This document shows positions 24,978 through 35,916 of a DNA stretch of 64,000 bases, one piece after another. This stretch comes from Opisthorchis felineus (taxonomy: Eukaryota; Platyhelminthes; Trematoda; Opisthorchiida; Opisthorchiidae). Both the position numbers and the translations under genes were made by a program. The first letter of the stretch is position 1. Every line of letters starts with the position of its first letter. The DNA is taken from assembly GCA_004794785.1 (NCBI GenBank), contig SJOL01006485.1:683759-747758 (forward strand). The letters run 5' to 3'. The notes beneath the pieces are model-generated. The model was given only the letters and a program-made list of their open reading frames with translations, did no database searches and was not told where the DNA came from.

Positions 24978-25159
24978 ATGGCTCTCTGCCTTTTCTTTTA
25001 CTGCCGTCATGTGGGCTGGTTTTCGCTACCCCAATTAGCTTGCGAACCAGCCCGAACACAGGACCCCATACTGCAGGCGTAGTCGCTACAATTCGACCGT
25101 TGGACTCGAATGCATACCGAACTCAGTGTATACTGACTACGGAATATTGACGGAGCAAT

Positions 25160-27598
25160 ATGCTTCAGCGCCCCTCTCTTTTGCCGGCATCCATGCGGGC
25201 TACGTGCCGCACAGTTACTGCATCCAAACAGGCGGATCCCCCACCAGTCCCGACCACAGAACCGGATTCGAACTTTGCCTCATTTTGTGAAGATGAAGAG
25301 ATTATTATAGTTGAACCTACTGATCCAGATGAGGATAGGTTAAAAAGATGTCAGCTGACTGTGACTGAGAACGTCAGTGAAAGCCGATTGCCGATGCAAC
25401 CACAAATGGAAAACGAATCCGTATCTACAGATAATGCTCGGCTCATTACTTCCACTTCCCTTCCCGTTACAACAACTCCCGTCATACAACTAACCGGACA
25501 GGTTAATCCTGGAACTACTGGATACGTTACTCTGAATGACGCGTTACAAACGCTTTTGCCGTGCATATCTCGACCGGCTCCGCTCCCTGCTGTTTCACTT
25601 CAGCCCGTTCTGACAACAAAGTTTGGAAGCACATCGAACTTGGTGAACCCTTGTGTAATTTCAAACCCAATCGCAACACTACTACTCCAATCCCCTCAAA
25701 CCGCTCCGGTTACAACTTCTGCCAACACACAAGCCATGAATGTAAGCAGCTCTATTAACGCTGCATTTGAGGAGACCACGAAATTAGCCCAGTCTATTGC
25801 ACCTCTGAATCCACTTGTTGCTGCAATTTTGGTCAACTGTGCCACTGTAAATATGATCAGTCAGCTTGCTGGATCCATTTCAGCACCCATTTACAACACA
25901 AGCGCGTATAGCGCGGCCAGCACGATGCAGACAGGATCTGCGTTGAACGCATTGCTGCCTACCTTATTGTCAAACTTCACACTGCCGACCAGCATGTTTG
26001 CCGCTCCAACCGATTCAAATCAACGAATTTCGAACGGGTATGCGAGTACTGTGTCAACAACTCCAGCAATGCCGCAGTGTCAACCCACGGTTCTAGAAAA
26101 TGCAACAGCCCAACAGGTCTCCGTTGATCAGAGTAGTTGTGTTACTTCATCCGCTACTACTTCTCCTTCAAACCCTAATTGCTTTACTAAGACTGCTAAT
26201 CGTGTTAAACGTTTTAAATGCCCTGAACCGAATTGTGGTGCAGCTTTTTACAGCCGGTTCAATCAGACGGAGCATATTCGAACTCACACCGGTGAACGGC
26301 CTTTTACGTGTCCTAATCCTGACTGCACGGCAGCGTTCAAGAGGAATCGGGATTTGCGCGAGCACTGGCACTTACACCTTCAGGATTCCACAGCCACGCT
26401 CAGCAACCCCACACATCCCATTAAAATTGATGATGACGAGGAAGAGTTTGAAGTAATCCGATCAATAGATGAACATATACCCAAGCAGTCCTCTCCCTCT
26501 GTCTCATTGGGAAAGAACAATTCGACCGATCTGTTAAACTCCGTACATATGTCTTCACAGTCGGACTCGGCTAATGAATCAGGTGACTTAGAGAATCGAG
26601 GTGATTGGGGTTTGGCAATCCCTGATCCTGATCCTGAACGCTATCACTGTACCTATCCAGGATGTGATAAATCCTATGCAAGGCGACACAGACTCAACCA
26701 ACACCTATCAACCCACACCGGTAGTGGCCCTATTCGCTGTGACCAGCCCAACTGTCATGTTCGGTATTTTTCAGAAGAGGATTTACAACGTCACAAATTA
26801 GTCCACATGTATGCGAATGATAAACTTCCTAGGCGTCGACATGCGTGCCCCTACCCAAATTGTGACAAGGCTTACTCGAAACTGAACAAGTTGAAAGAAC
26901 ACCTCCGTTCCCACACAGGAGAGCGCCCCTATGTGTGTCGAGAACCAGGATGTGGGGCCGCTTTCATACGGCTGTACGGAGTGCGACGTCACGAATTGAC
27001 CCATGTATTTGGTCGCAGACGTGTAAGACGTTTGACCCGGTTTCCAACAACGTTGGCTCACGTTTTACGTACTGCCGGTTATGCACCAATCCCAAACGGG
27101 TTGAACGGGTCTGTTCCAGAAAATCAGTCATCAGTGCTATCAAAGTCTTTAAATTCAAGTGAAACCAAACCAGATGGCAACATTGATACCCAGGCAACAC
27201 AGCCCCGCCTACTACCGGCTATAGCACCAAAAAATCCGGCAATGATTTCCCAGAGGCCCATGTCCCCAATTACTGGTCCTCCTGGGATAAGGAAACCACA
27301 TGTCTGTCCGTTCAAAGACTGTGGTAAAGCCTTCCCTAAAATGAACAAATTGCGCGAGCACATATGTCGACATACAGGTGAGCGGCCTTTTGTTTGCGAC
27401 AAATGCCAGGCTTCCTTCGTTCGAATGTATGACCTTCGAAGGCACAGTAATATCCATCTACGTGGAGCGGAACCCAGAAACTCACACCGCAATCTTGCTC
27501 CTAGACTCTTGGAAGCTGGTGGAAACTCGATGGTGTCACTGACTTCAGATCAAGAACAGACCAAGCTGGAAGTTCCTCCTGATCCACTGACTTCATGA
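25160..27598 (+). CDS. Eight-finger C2H2 zinc-finger protein, probable nuclear transcription factor
   Basis: An 812-residue single open frame with no sign of introns. Eight C2H2 fingers form four pairs. Their first cysteines and last histidines are at residues 354-376 and 384-406, 497-519 and 527-549, 563-585 and 593-615, 716-738 and 746-766. Fingers 1-7 use the Cys-x4-Cys spacing seen in TFIIIA- and ZNF143-like fingers; finger 8 uses Cys-x2-Cys. The linker inside pairs 1, 3 and 4 is [12 protein letters not shown] (TGERP), which supports DNA binding; pair 2 has TGSGP instead. Residues 1-350 are low complexity, rich in Ser, Thr, Asn, Pro and Ala. A SUMO-interacting-like motif lies at 44-59 (core IIIV at 48-51). 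An IKID site followed by an acidic run lies at 421-429. A basic patch at 619-627 (RRRVRRLTR) may be a nuclear localisation signal. The start is the first ATG after an in-frame TGA at 25148, with A at -3. The DNA target and pathway are unknown; I do not assign an orthologue. Confidence 0.95.
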   Translation: MLQRPSLLPASMRATCRTVTASKQADPPPVPTTEPDSNFASFCEDEEIIIVEPTDPDEDRLKRCQLTVTENVSESRLPMQPQMENESVSTDNARLITSTSLPVTTTPVIQLTGQVNPGTTGYVTLNDALQTLLPCISRPAPLPAVSLQPVLTTKFGSTSNLVNPCVISNPIATLLLQSPQTAPVTTSANTQAMNVSSSINAAFEETTKLAQSIAPLNPLVAAILVNCATVNMISQLAGSISAPIYNTSAYSAASTMQTGSALNALLPTLLSNFTLPTSMFAAPTDSNQRISNGYASTVSTTPAMPQCQPTVLENATAQQVSVDQSSCVTSSATTSPSNPNCFTKTANRVKRFKCPEPNCGAAFYSRFNQTEHIRTHTGERPFTCPNPDCTAAFKRNRDLREHWHLHLQDSTATLSNPTHPIKIDDDEEEFEVIRSIDEHIPKQSSPSVSLGKNNSTDLLNSVHMSSQSDSANESGDLENRGDWGLAIPDPDPERYHCTYPGCDKSYARRHRLNQHLSTHTGSGPIRCDQPNCHVRYFSEEDLQRHKLVHMYANDKLPRRRHACPYPNCDKAYSKLNKLKEHLRSHTGERPYVCREPGCGAAFIRLYGVRRHELTHVFGRRRVRRLTRFPTTLAHVLRTAGYAPIPNGLNGSVPENQSSVLSKSLNSSETKPDGNIDTQATQPRLLPAIAPKNPAMISQRPMSPITGPPGIRKPHVCPFKDCGKAFPKMNKLREHICRHTGERPFVCDKCQASFVRMYDLRRHSNIHLRGAEPRNSHRNLAPRLLEAGGNSMVSLTSDQEQTKLEVPPDPLTS

Positions 27599-28860
27599 AC
27601 GCTACACATCTCGCCTTTCTCAAGCCGTCAAAATTACCAGGACACCTGGCAATTTCGATCATCAACTTTGTGAATAACTGTTGAACGAGCCCAAGATGCC
27701 GGTATGTTTGCTGTTGTTCTCGTGTACGCCATACTCTGTTTTGAATTCCTAGTCACATGAATTTTGCTTCCTTGAAACAGACCTATTTTAGGCAGTATGG
27801 TTTGGGAAAAAATATTTTTATTTTGTTATTTGTATGCAGCCTAGTTAAACTTTCTTTCGACACGATCTCACTTATTATATTTTTAACTGCATTTGATGAC
27901 GTGGAGGATTGTAAATGTGGTTATTGATATTTCAACCTGTTTCGTGACCTGTATAGCTCCCCAGTCGAGTGTGAATGCGATATCTTTACATTCATCGGTT
28001 CCACGGTGCACCTATTATTCCCCAACGTGCATTTCACGCTGTGTTGTGTTGTCGTTGTAAACCTCGTGACCTTATCACGTGATTGTGATTCCACCGTTCA
28101 GCTGACATTTCCTCTTGTTCACAGCCCACTTTTTCTCTCTCTCTCGATGTACACACGTTGCGCGGTCACCAAACAGTACTGCTGTCAGTTTCTATTTTTG
28201 GTTTTCCCTTCCTCTAGGTTCATTGTGTTACTTCGTGCTCTAAGTTCATCTTCTCTTTACAAGGTGTATCTGTTTGTACCGTTGCACATCGTTGCCGGTC
28301 CCTGCACTCATAGGCTATTCGAAACAGGGGCAGCTTATCAGACTCTGCGCGCTCTCTCTCTCTCTCTGAGTTAATTCCGTGTATCGATGTGGTGCATACA
28401 TCCATTTGCACACCGCTTATGATAATGAGGGTCCATCTCCACTGAGATCGGAACATGGTAGCACAAATGGTTCTGTCGATGCAAAATCGATCAATGCACT
28501 TTGATTGTGAAGGTTGTTCAATATGTAACTCATGTGCACTTACTGACCTGATCGTGTGATCAAAGTTTCTCGCTGACTTGGTTAAAAATCAGACAGAGAC
28601 GGCTCAGCAAGCCTTCAGATCACATGCGTTCACACAAGATGTGGTGATGATAAATTGCTTGTGCAGCAAACCTTTGAAGTGCGGCTATCATCTCAGTTCT
28701 TCAGCTATGAGCAGCAAGCAGAAAGCAAATTGTTTCAGGCAGTTCCAGTTGCGCTCACCAAAAAGAAGGGAGTGGATAATTGCATGGACAGTTTGACCAT
28801 GGTGAGCTGTTGTAACATGCTACTGAAGTACAAATATTAGCCCAGTTCAGTATTCTTTGA
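27599..28860 (+). other. 3' flank, probable 3' UTR of the zinc-finger gene
   Basis: The region downstream of the TGA stop is T- and pyrimidine-rich, with (CT)n runs at 28135-28145 and 28352-28367. No canonical AATAAA was seen. 'aatatttttattttgttatt' at about 27810 and a GATAAA at about 28649 are the only weak candidates, so the transcript end cannot be placed. The 122-codon frame at 28006-28374 is a product of the pyrimidine-rich sequence. Confidence 0.4.
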
Positions 28861-29190
28861 CTTGAGCTCTTTTGAGTGGCCTTCGTCGTCGATTTTTCCC
28901 CAGCCTGTTTTTTCAACTACTTCTGACTCGGATCGAGCCTTCGCACAGTCGGGTAAATTAACGGCCTGTTAATCATACTCAAAACAGTCGCCCTTGATAT
29001 GGGATGACAGCTCGTGGATCGACCGTGAGATTTGGGTACGTTGATGCCTGCTATGAACATGCAGCAGGCATGTTCCCAACCGAACTTCTCTGGAGCAAAA
29101 TCCATAGAACCATTTTTACTTAAAACACGTGGCTCTGATAGTGGCGCCAGAAACCTGACACCCTCAGCCATATCCTATCGCTATAGACAT
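28861..29190. other. Intergenic DNA, no gene recognised
   Basis: Nothing recognisable lies between the zinc-finger gene's 3' flank and the SINE-like repeat. Confidence 0.5.
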
Positions 29191-29365
29191 CACACAGTTT
29201 GGTTAAGGCTCCAGCTTACGGACCGGAAGGTTCGTGGTTCGAACCCAACCTCAGCATCTCGACTGCCCCTGTCTAGGCTTGGACAACCTAGCAGTATCCC
29301 AGCCCTCGTGCCTCCTTCCGTTGGCATGGCAGCTAGGCACCGACATGGTGCTACAGATGAACGAT
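29191..29365 (+). repeat. tRNA-derived SINE-like repeat, copy 2
   Basis: It is homologous along its length to 2118-2310, in the same orientation. The B box (GGTTCGAACCC, 29236-29246) is intact, but the A-box region is eroded ('tttggttaaggctcc'). The body 'cagccctcgtgcc' and the end 'gtgctacagatga' are preserved. It lies 1.6 kb downstream of the zinc-finger stop codon. Confidence 0.7.
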
Positions 29366-31376
29366 ACGATTTTTAGTTTACTGTGAGGCGCACGGGATGC
29401 TCGCCTAGTTGTCAAAGGCGCCCATTCGAAAGTAACTAGGACCGTGTTTGCTTCCATTGTCGGTTAATTATTATTATCAATGAGTAGTGAGGAAATGTTG
29501 CACTTTCGAGCTTGGATTTCTTCTGAAAAGCCAAGATGCATTCCAGGGCTTTCGGGTCATTCTTTCCTTCGTCCGTAGTACCTATCACACAGTCTTCAAA
29601 CCATCTACTATCCCACCCTCGAGTGACGGGTGGTTGATCAACAATGTGTTTAGATCCGATATAGCTTGGCAGAGTGAAGTCTCTGATTATGACGAGGAAA
29701 CCTAGCATTTTAAATTGACGATACTTTTCGAAAACAAGATATGTCAACTTACCCATTTACCCTTGGTTGTGTTGCGAATGAGTTTGAGGAGGGTTAGCAA
29801 CCCGTAAGGAGAGAACTAGTTATCGCATATGAACCATAGTCTAAACAGAATTCGGTTTTTGTTGTGTTGAGCGTAATGTCCCGGAAGCAGTCGAATACCT
29901 ACAGTGGGATACCTCCTGACGATTCAAATGTTTACTGCTGATCATTCATTTACGATAGATTTTATGACCTTGTGTATGCGTAACAGTTACACTATGACGC
30001 TTTATACATCGATTCTAGGTTAACTGTCCGAGCGTTGCTCATCGTGATGCAGTAGTTTTTAGAAAGCAATGTCTGTCCATAAATACTGGTTCCTCAGGGG
30101 AATTGCCACAGTAGTGCAGGTGTGGAAGTACCCCTCCTCGAGGTGACCACCCTGTCCATTTGTCTGAATAAGTATCAAAACACATCACAATCTGGGGTAA
30201 TGTTGTAGTAAAACAAGAGCTACTGAGGGAAAATAGATAACAATTCCACTATATAAATTAATCATTATCGTTTCCAAGCCTCAACGTCACTGTAAATACA
30301 GGACTGTGGCATCACAGTGGTATCACTGCCCAACGAGAGCAGTTGGGTATCAACCCACATTATAGCGTTACAACAAATGCTTCCTGGTTATATCATCTGT
30401 TTGGTAAGTTATGGATACGATGTGCACTCTTTGCTGGCCTTTGAAACATCTCACATCAAGTTCAAGCTTAGTGGTCCTTATTGTTCTGATATCCATGCAT
30501 TGCCCTGCTGATAAAGTATTCAGCAGTTCAACTTACCTGCAGAATGTCTGAAGAGTTACTCTAGCTTATTTCAATCTTTCAGTTATACGGGAATGGCTTT
30601 CACCAATACACCGAGGCCTGATTATGCAGCTCTGACCGGTAAATTTGCGGTACATTCTTGACCCCTGCCAAAGTTAAATCTAGAATCAAACTGTGCCCTT
30701 CGTATGTGCGCTACCTACTGAATATTGAAATGCGATAAAAAAAATTCATGTGATCTCTTCGGAGTGGCGGCACTGGCGAAGGAAAGGCTGTTGTTTGTTG
30801 CTTGGCCTCTAGTGGTCTTCCAATTCCATCCATGAATTATCCACGTTTGATACCGATAAAGTCATGTTGCGAGATGCCTGATTAACTCGGAAGTCAAAGG
30901 ATTTGTGGTGCAAATAGCCGGATGTGCGCATATGAGAAAAATTCGCGCACGATTGACGTATCCCGATTTTTCTGGAGGAAATTTAAACCCAAGGTCATTT
31001 GAAGTGGTTTTTGTTGAGCACTGCGCCAATGTCTCATAAGATATAGATTCCAAACCGATTGTCACCGGATTGAGAAGCAATACAGAGATGAGGGCAGATG
31101 TATTTTTCAGTCACATATCGGTTGGTGGAATTGATCCGATTAACGGAACGAATTCACAATCTATACAGCCCCCAAACTGTTTTGCGTTACTCACGTTACT
31201 TTTGACTTGTTGCGACGGCTACAGCTATAGTATCTGCTCTATGCGGCCTGATAACTGCCAACGTGATAAAGTAGTGAAGACTTTTGGGCAGCGCCGAGCT
31301 CACGACAACCGATCATATGTTAGTCGTGTTTCGGTCACATTGCGAACATGCGATTGATCGTACTTAAGAAACGTGT
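29366..31376. other. Intergenic DNA, no gene recognised
   Basis: Short frames only, often open on both strands (29436-29756). No repeats matched. Confidence 0.5.
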
Positions 31377-31765
31377 CACGTTCGCCACATACTCTCATTT
31401 GCACACTAATTTGGTTTTGACAGGAGGCTCAACCGAACTATTTAAGATTTCCCCTTCAAATGAATATGTAGCACAAGACCGCCTCATGATTCAGTTGGTT
31501 CGATATTCGGAAATCGCAATACATCATCTAGACGTAACACACTACTTACACTTACTTACACTACTTACAGAAAACCCTTTGACAGCCAACGATCGGCTTT
31601 GTCCTTCATGTGGCTCAAATGGGCGCAGCCCCCAAGTTTCCGTTAACCTTACGTTCGACTTGAACCTAACTTGCAGGAAATTTGCCAGCAACTTTCAATT
31701 ACACACTAATCGCGTTTTGTCGGGGGACCCAACCGAATCCAGCTGAATCTCTTGTCTATGCTGGT
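31377..31765 (+). repeat. Family I repeat: arm, centre, loop unit, linker, second arm in tandem
   Basis: A forward arm ('actctcatttgcacactaat') is followed by the centre ('gaccgcctcatgattcagtt'), a loop unit with an expanded 'cactacttaca' junction (31545-31570), the linker ('cgacttgaacctaa') and a second forward arm ('acacactaatcgcgttttg'). The two arms are about 310 bp apart in the same orientation, so family I modules also occur head-to-tail. The 132-codon frame at 31348-31746 is repeat sequence. Confidence 0.75.
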
Positions 31766-31984
31766 GTCGCTCGGTGATTTTCAAGAATATTCGTCCATTT
31801 GGGCGGTGTACTCTGACTTCGTGAGGACAGTAGTGAGAAGTAGGATACGAAATGTTGGGAGTCAATTTGCTTACATATTGGTCACGAAAGTAAAAGATGC
31901 GGCATTTATGAGGCAGACATATAGCAACAAAAAGCGAAAGATAACGAGAAATCGGCATACCGCACTCATTAGTAAATAACATTT

Positions 31985-32040
31985 AGGTTAACGGGACACT
32001 CAACTGAATCCCTCGTTTATACTATTCTTAGTGCAGTGTG
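31985..32040 (+). repeat. Family I arm fragment
   Basis: 'gttaacgggacactcaactg' followed by 'aatccctcgtttatactatt' matches the inner half of a forward arm. It lies just downstream of the longer copy and may be part of it, split by an insertion or by divergence. Confidence 0.55.
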
Positions 32041-32053
32041 TTATGACAAAAAA

Positions 32054-32081
32054 TTCCCACCTCTTTCTAGAAGGGTGGGAA
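32054..32081. repeat. Short GC-rich hairpin
   Basis: TTCCCACC (32054-32061) pairs perfectly with GGTGGGAA (32074-32081), with a further CTT/AAG pairing inside and a very small loop. It sits at the edge of a family I fragment. There is no gene nearby for which it could be a regulatory element. Confidence 0.6.
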
Positions 32082-35000
32082 CGGGTGAATTGCACGATTG
32101 ACATAAGTTTCTAATCAATACTTTCGGTGTGCACAAAGCTAGCCATTTTGCGTTGGTATAAACTGCTTCACTGAACCCTAGCAATCTTGGAGTCGAATCA
32201 CGCAAGAAGGTTGCCGATAAACTGTGCGGGTTCCAAAAGCTGCCTTTTTTCTAGTATACGGTGAGCTATCGATGACCCTGAAGGTGGTGTTTTCGGTGGA
32301 TCACCAGTACTACTCGTTTTGGACTGTGCTTTCTTCACGAGGGAATGACAATATAAATGTAACTGCAAGTCAAGGTGAACCGGCAAATCAACTACCTCTT
32401 ATAACCAGCCTGCAGAATGATCTGCCTGTTGACTGAGAAGACGTTTAACTATGCAGGTGCGTACGTTTAATTCAAGGGCGATGTACCTTCTTGGTAAATA
32501 CTCGTTGTTGTATGGTCAACCATGAACTGCGTATGCAAGAACACGCTATTTTAGGAACCGCATAATTCGGCCCTTTTAGCCCAGCCTTACTATGAAGTGC
32601 GCTGAACTGCAGTGATTGGGAGTCGAAATATGCGCCAGCGAAGCCCTGAAAATGGGTTCAAAACATCAAGAAAGTGGTTCAACATATTAAAGATGGATAG
32701 GCGAGACAAAAGAATGTGAGTTAGCGGTCGTCCAACGCGCAACTCTGCTTGGATTGAAGTCCTACTCCTCAGGATTTACTTTGGGTCCTCGAACGAACAC
32801 TCCCTCGTTTGCCTTCGTTGAAACTACCCCTCACAGTTCATTAACTCTGGTTACTTGCTGTTTTACAACCCAGGGGAGGAGTTCGCGGCGCACATTTCGA
32901 CTTCCCAGAATTTCAAATCATGATATATTGCTCAAATGTATTATCCTTAACCGTGACCGAGTGCGACCTGGCAGGCCGTGGTTTGACTCGCTCCCAGTGT
33001 TTGTCAAGGCCAAGTTCTGGTTACCACTCTGGAGTCCTCGCCGTCGACAATATGGGACTCCACAGCAGCATGTGGAACGATGAACTTTTCGGCAAGTAGA
33101 ACACAGCTATACTCATTGCGGTGGGTGTGCGCTCTCCCTAAAAAGTTTACGAGAACATCTCTGCCTGGTTTAAGTGTTCGTAGGGCAGGCCTTCAAGTTC
33201 ACTGATCTGATAACATCATTCTAACGTTGAGCAGTATCACAAGCTTACTAGGACCGGTATAACAAATCAGTGGGTAGCAAACTGGTTCGTTCTAACGGTC
33301 ATTTTCTTATAGGAAGCAGAATTGGCTTCAACAAGTTTACAACGGTATGTGTTTTTTCTGTAGAGCGGTCTCATTATATTGGCGTTCATTGTAGCTGCAT
33401 CCTACTGCAATCGCTACTAATTGTTTACCCAGTTCAACTTATCATCTTGCCGGTGAGACGTTCTGCTAATTACTCATGGTCGTAGACGTGTAGCATGTCC
33501 TACAAGAAAGTGCGAGCAACTTAATCCCGGCATGGTAGGTAGGTGGTGAGAAACACCGAATGGGCATGGAAGCAAACAGATTCGTTAGGTGGTTGGCTGT
33601 ACTCACTGAATGCGATGATAAGCCATTAATGTCACCACCCTCCCGGGTAGCGCGGACGGTTTGCATACAGCTTTCTTTCTTTTCTGTCCCAGTGGCACCC
33701 TTGCCACTCTATCAAATGAGCACAACCCGCTCTTCTTGTCTGGCTCATCGACCGCATATATCACCGTCTGTGCTATCGCACTGGTTGCAACCCACCCAGG
33801 AAGAACCGCTTTCGGTCAGCCCCTAGGAAGGGTCCCCAGCGCCACCAAATTACCCCGATTGGTCTTCAGTCCGGCCTCCTCAGCCGCATCCTCACAACCC
33901 TCATATACTCCCCAAAGTTCCTGTCCCCGAAAAACTGAGGCAACGAGATCTTCATCCATAGCCTGATCAAGAAGGCCCAACTATTCCCCATAGGCCAGGA
34001 CATCAGGCGGAAAGATCATCAGAATCCTGGAAGGCTTGGACTGAGATCGCGGTAGTTGGACAGTCAGTGGCAGTAACCTATCACCTTTATTGACCGTCAA
34101 GGAAGCGTTTATAAGGTCCAAGAGAGCCGAGAGTGAAGACGAGTAAATGGGTGTCATTTTCGGAGGTGGTACGATGCTTTCGACGAAGTACCGAATAAAC
34201 CGGCCGCGATTGCTGACCTAGATGAGGCCAGCCAACCATCGATGGCGTATATGCGACCTATTGAAGGGATGTGTAACGGCGTACACTACTGATGAGACAT
34301 GCAAGTAATATTCGTTCAAAACAGTTTAAGCCACCGCCCCGTATACAGTCGAAGACTAAGTTGGAAATTATTGAACTGTTTGGCTGTGTATGCTCATCAG
34401 TGTTATATATTCAAACGGCGTCCATGAAAGCTCAGGGGTGCTTTTGGGAACATTGGCTTTCCCAGAACTCCTAAAAATGGGATACCTGCTTTCGTATCCG
34501 ATGGCTTGCAACCGCTCTGTTCGTGTTTTAAAGAAAACAGCTCCGCGCTCCAAAATCGTCCTTTTCTTTTTCAGAGCTTGCTGGGGGTCGCGCCTTGGAG
34601 CCGATCGATTACACGGAATTAATGAGTAGAGGGTACTTCTGGATATTGTATCTTGTGTCTTACGAGGGAGGGGGGGGGGGGTTGGCCAAAGTGTGCGTGC
34701 ATGCTATGCTGTAGACGCTCTATAGTCTGAAATAATTTGCGCGAACAAATTGAGAATTACACTATACGTAAGTGAACACTGTAAGCTGGAGTGCCGAACT
34801 CAGGTGACCACCACGAAGGAACCGACCGAGAGTGATCACTCATGAGGGAGAACTTCTTTAGAGAAAGGAGTTTAGAAGCAAAGGGATTGAAGTTCAGTGG
34901 GTTAAAGGTGTTCTTGACGGCCAAAGTAGTTGACCCGGTGAATATGGCTGTGACAGTAGTCGGCATCTGTGGCCATGAGCTGTGCGTACCGGAATTTGTT

Positions 35001-35570
35001 GTGTAAAACTAACGAATTGTGTAGACCTGATCATCCCTTTACCAGACGGTGAAAATGCCAAAATAATTTCGCCCAGCGGATGAACCTCTGGTGCAGGTAA
35101 TGTATCAATTACCAAAATGTTAAATACGGAAGTCTTCCAGGAGCCGGATGCTTCATTGCCCCTAGTCATACTAACACTTCTCTATGTCGGATGAAGGTTT
35201 TAATACGAATACTGTAAACTGACAGCTTTTACTCGCAGGAGTCTCACAACCCAATCAATCACAGTAAGTAGATTATGAACAGTAGGTCAACTGTTATGAA
35301 AACCTATGTGTCGTTGCTAGAACAGTTAGCATGTTAGGGGAATGTCCGACTGCTCATCATTGCGTGGTTGCCGTGATAGAAATAATCACGCCGCTGCTAA
35401 AATATGCGATCTGCCTGCGTAAGTGAACCAGCTGCCCACAGTGAGGTTACTACTATGAAATAATCGATGGACTATGGTCTCACACCAAGTTGTTGTTAGT
35501 TGGGTGCCGCTTCAGTTGGTGGGATTCGATGAGTGGGCGAGGTCACCTTTGCTGTCTGTTGAGGGCCGAT
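32082..35570. other. Intergenic DNA with one poly-G run
   Basis: No gene is recognised. Twelve consecutive G occur at 34670-34681 after 'gaggga'. Frames at 32754-33083 and 33560-33966 show no known domain; the latter region is more GC-rich and Pro/Ser-coding, possibly a decayed element I cannot name. Confidence 0.45.
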
Positions 35571-35742
35571 ATACATACATACATACATACATACATACAT
35601 ACATACATACATACATACATGCATACATACATACATACATACATACATACATACATACATACATACATACATACATACATACATACATACATACATACAT
35701 ACATACATACATACATACATACATACATACATACATACATAC
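35571..35742. repeat. Microsatellite (ATAC)43
   Basis: 172 bases of the tetranucleotide ATAC with a single A-to-G interruption at 35621. Because 4 is not a multiple of 3 and no frame contains a stop, all six frames stay open here. That explains the overlapping repetitive frames (YIHT-type and MYVC-type) in both directions. None of these is a gene. Such purity suggests recent expansion and probable length polymorphism. Confidence 0.97.
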
Positions 35743-35916
35743 GGCTTGTGTACAACACTGGTTTCTCAGGGTGGAGTAATCCATGGACCGTCGTTTTGTT
35801 GCAGATAGCTAGCTAACTATCGGAGAGTGAATATGAGGTCAAACAAACTATAAAAGCGACGCAGCATGGAAACTTCATGGTTCAGCTAGATGACAAAGTT
35901 TAGAATGTTCAGAATG
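35743..35916. other. Short spacer between the microsatellite and family I copy
   Basis: Nothing recognisable. Confidence 0.5.

Larger units (their letters stand above)
24426..25159 (+). promoter_or_regulatory. CpG-dense promoter and 5' leader of the zinc-finger gene
   Basis: Base composition changes sharply here. The 120 bases 24781-24900 hold about 20 CpG dinucleotides, whereas CpG is sparse across most of the window. The block contains an E-box, NRF-1-like sites, two CCAAT boxes and a perfect palindrome (listed separately), and no TATA box was found. An in-frame TGA at 25148, four codons before the ATG, closes the upstream frame, so this is leader and promoter and not missed coding sequence. 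The frames at 24426-24767 and 24748-25059 are GC-rich chance frames. The transcription start site cannot be placed from sequence alone. Confidence 0.7.

Noticed and set aside
24426..25059. Frames of 113 (+) and 103 (-) codons in the CpG block
   Set aside because: Arg/Gly/Pro-rich products of GC-rich DNA with no domain; the block reads better as promoter.
25351..27492. Many short frames inside the zinc-finger gene, both strands
   Set aside because: They are shadows of the 812-codon frame, which alone shows repeated C2H2 motifs in register.
28006..28374. 122-codon Ser/Leu-rich frame after the zinc-finger gene
   Set aside because: Produced by pyrimidine-rich sequence and (CT)n runs in the probable 3' UTR.
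31348..31746. 132-codon + strand frame
   Set aside because: Entirely family I repeat sequence.
35474..35816. Overlapping frames on both strands encoding YIHT- or MYVC-type repeats (up to 108 codons)
   Set aside because: They are translations of the ATAC microsatellite, which has no stop in any frame.
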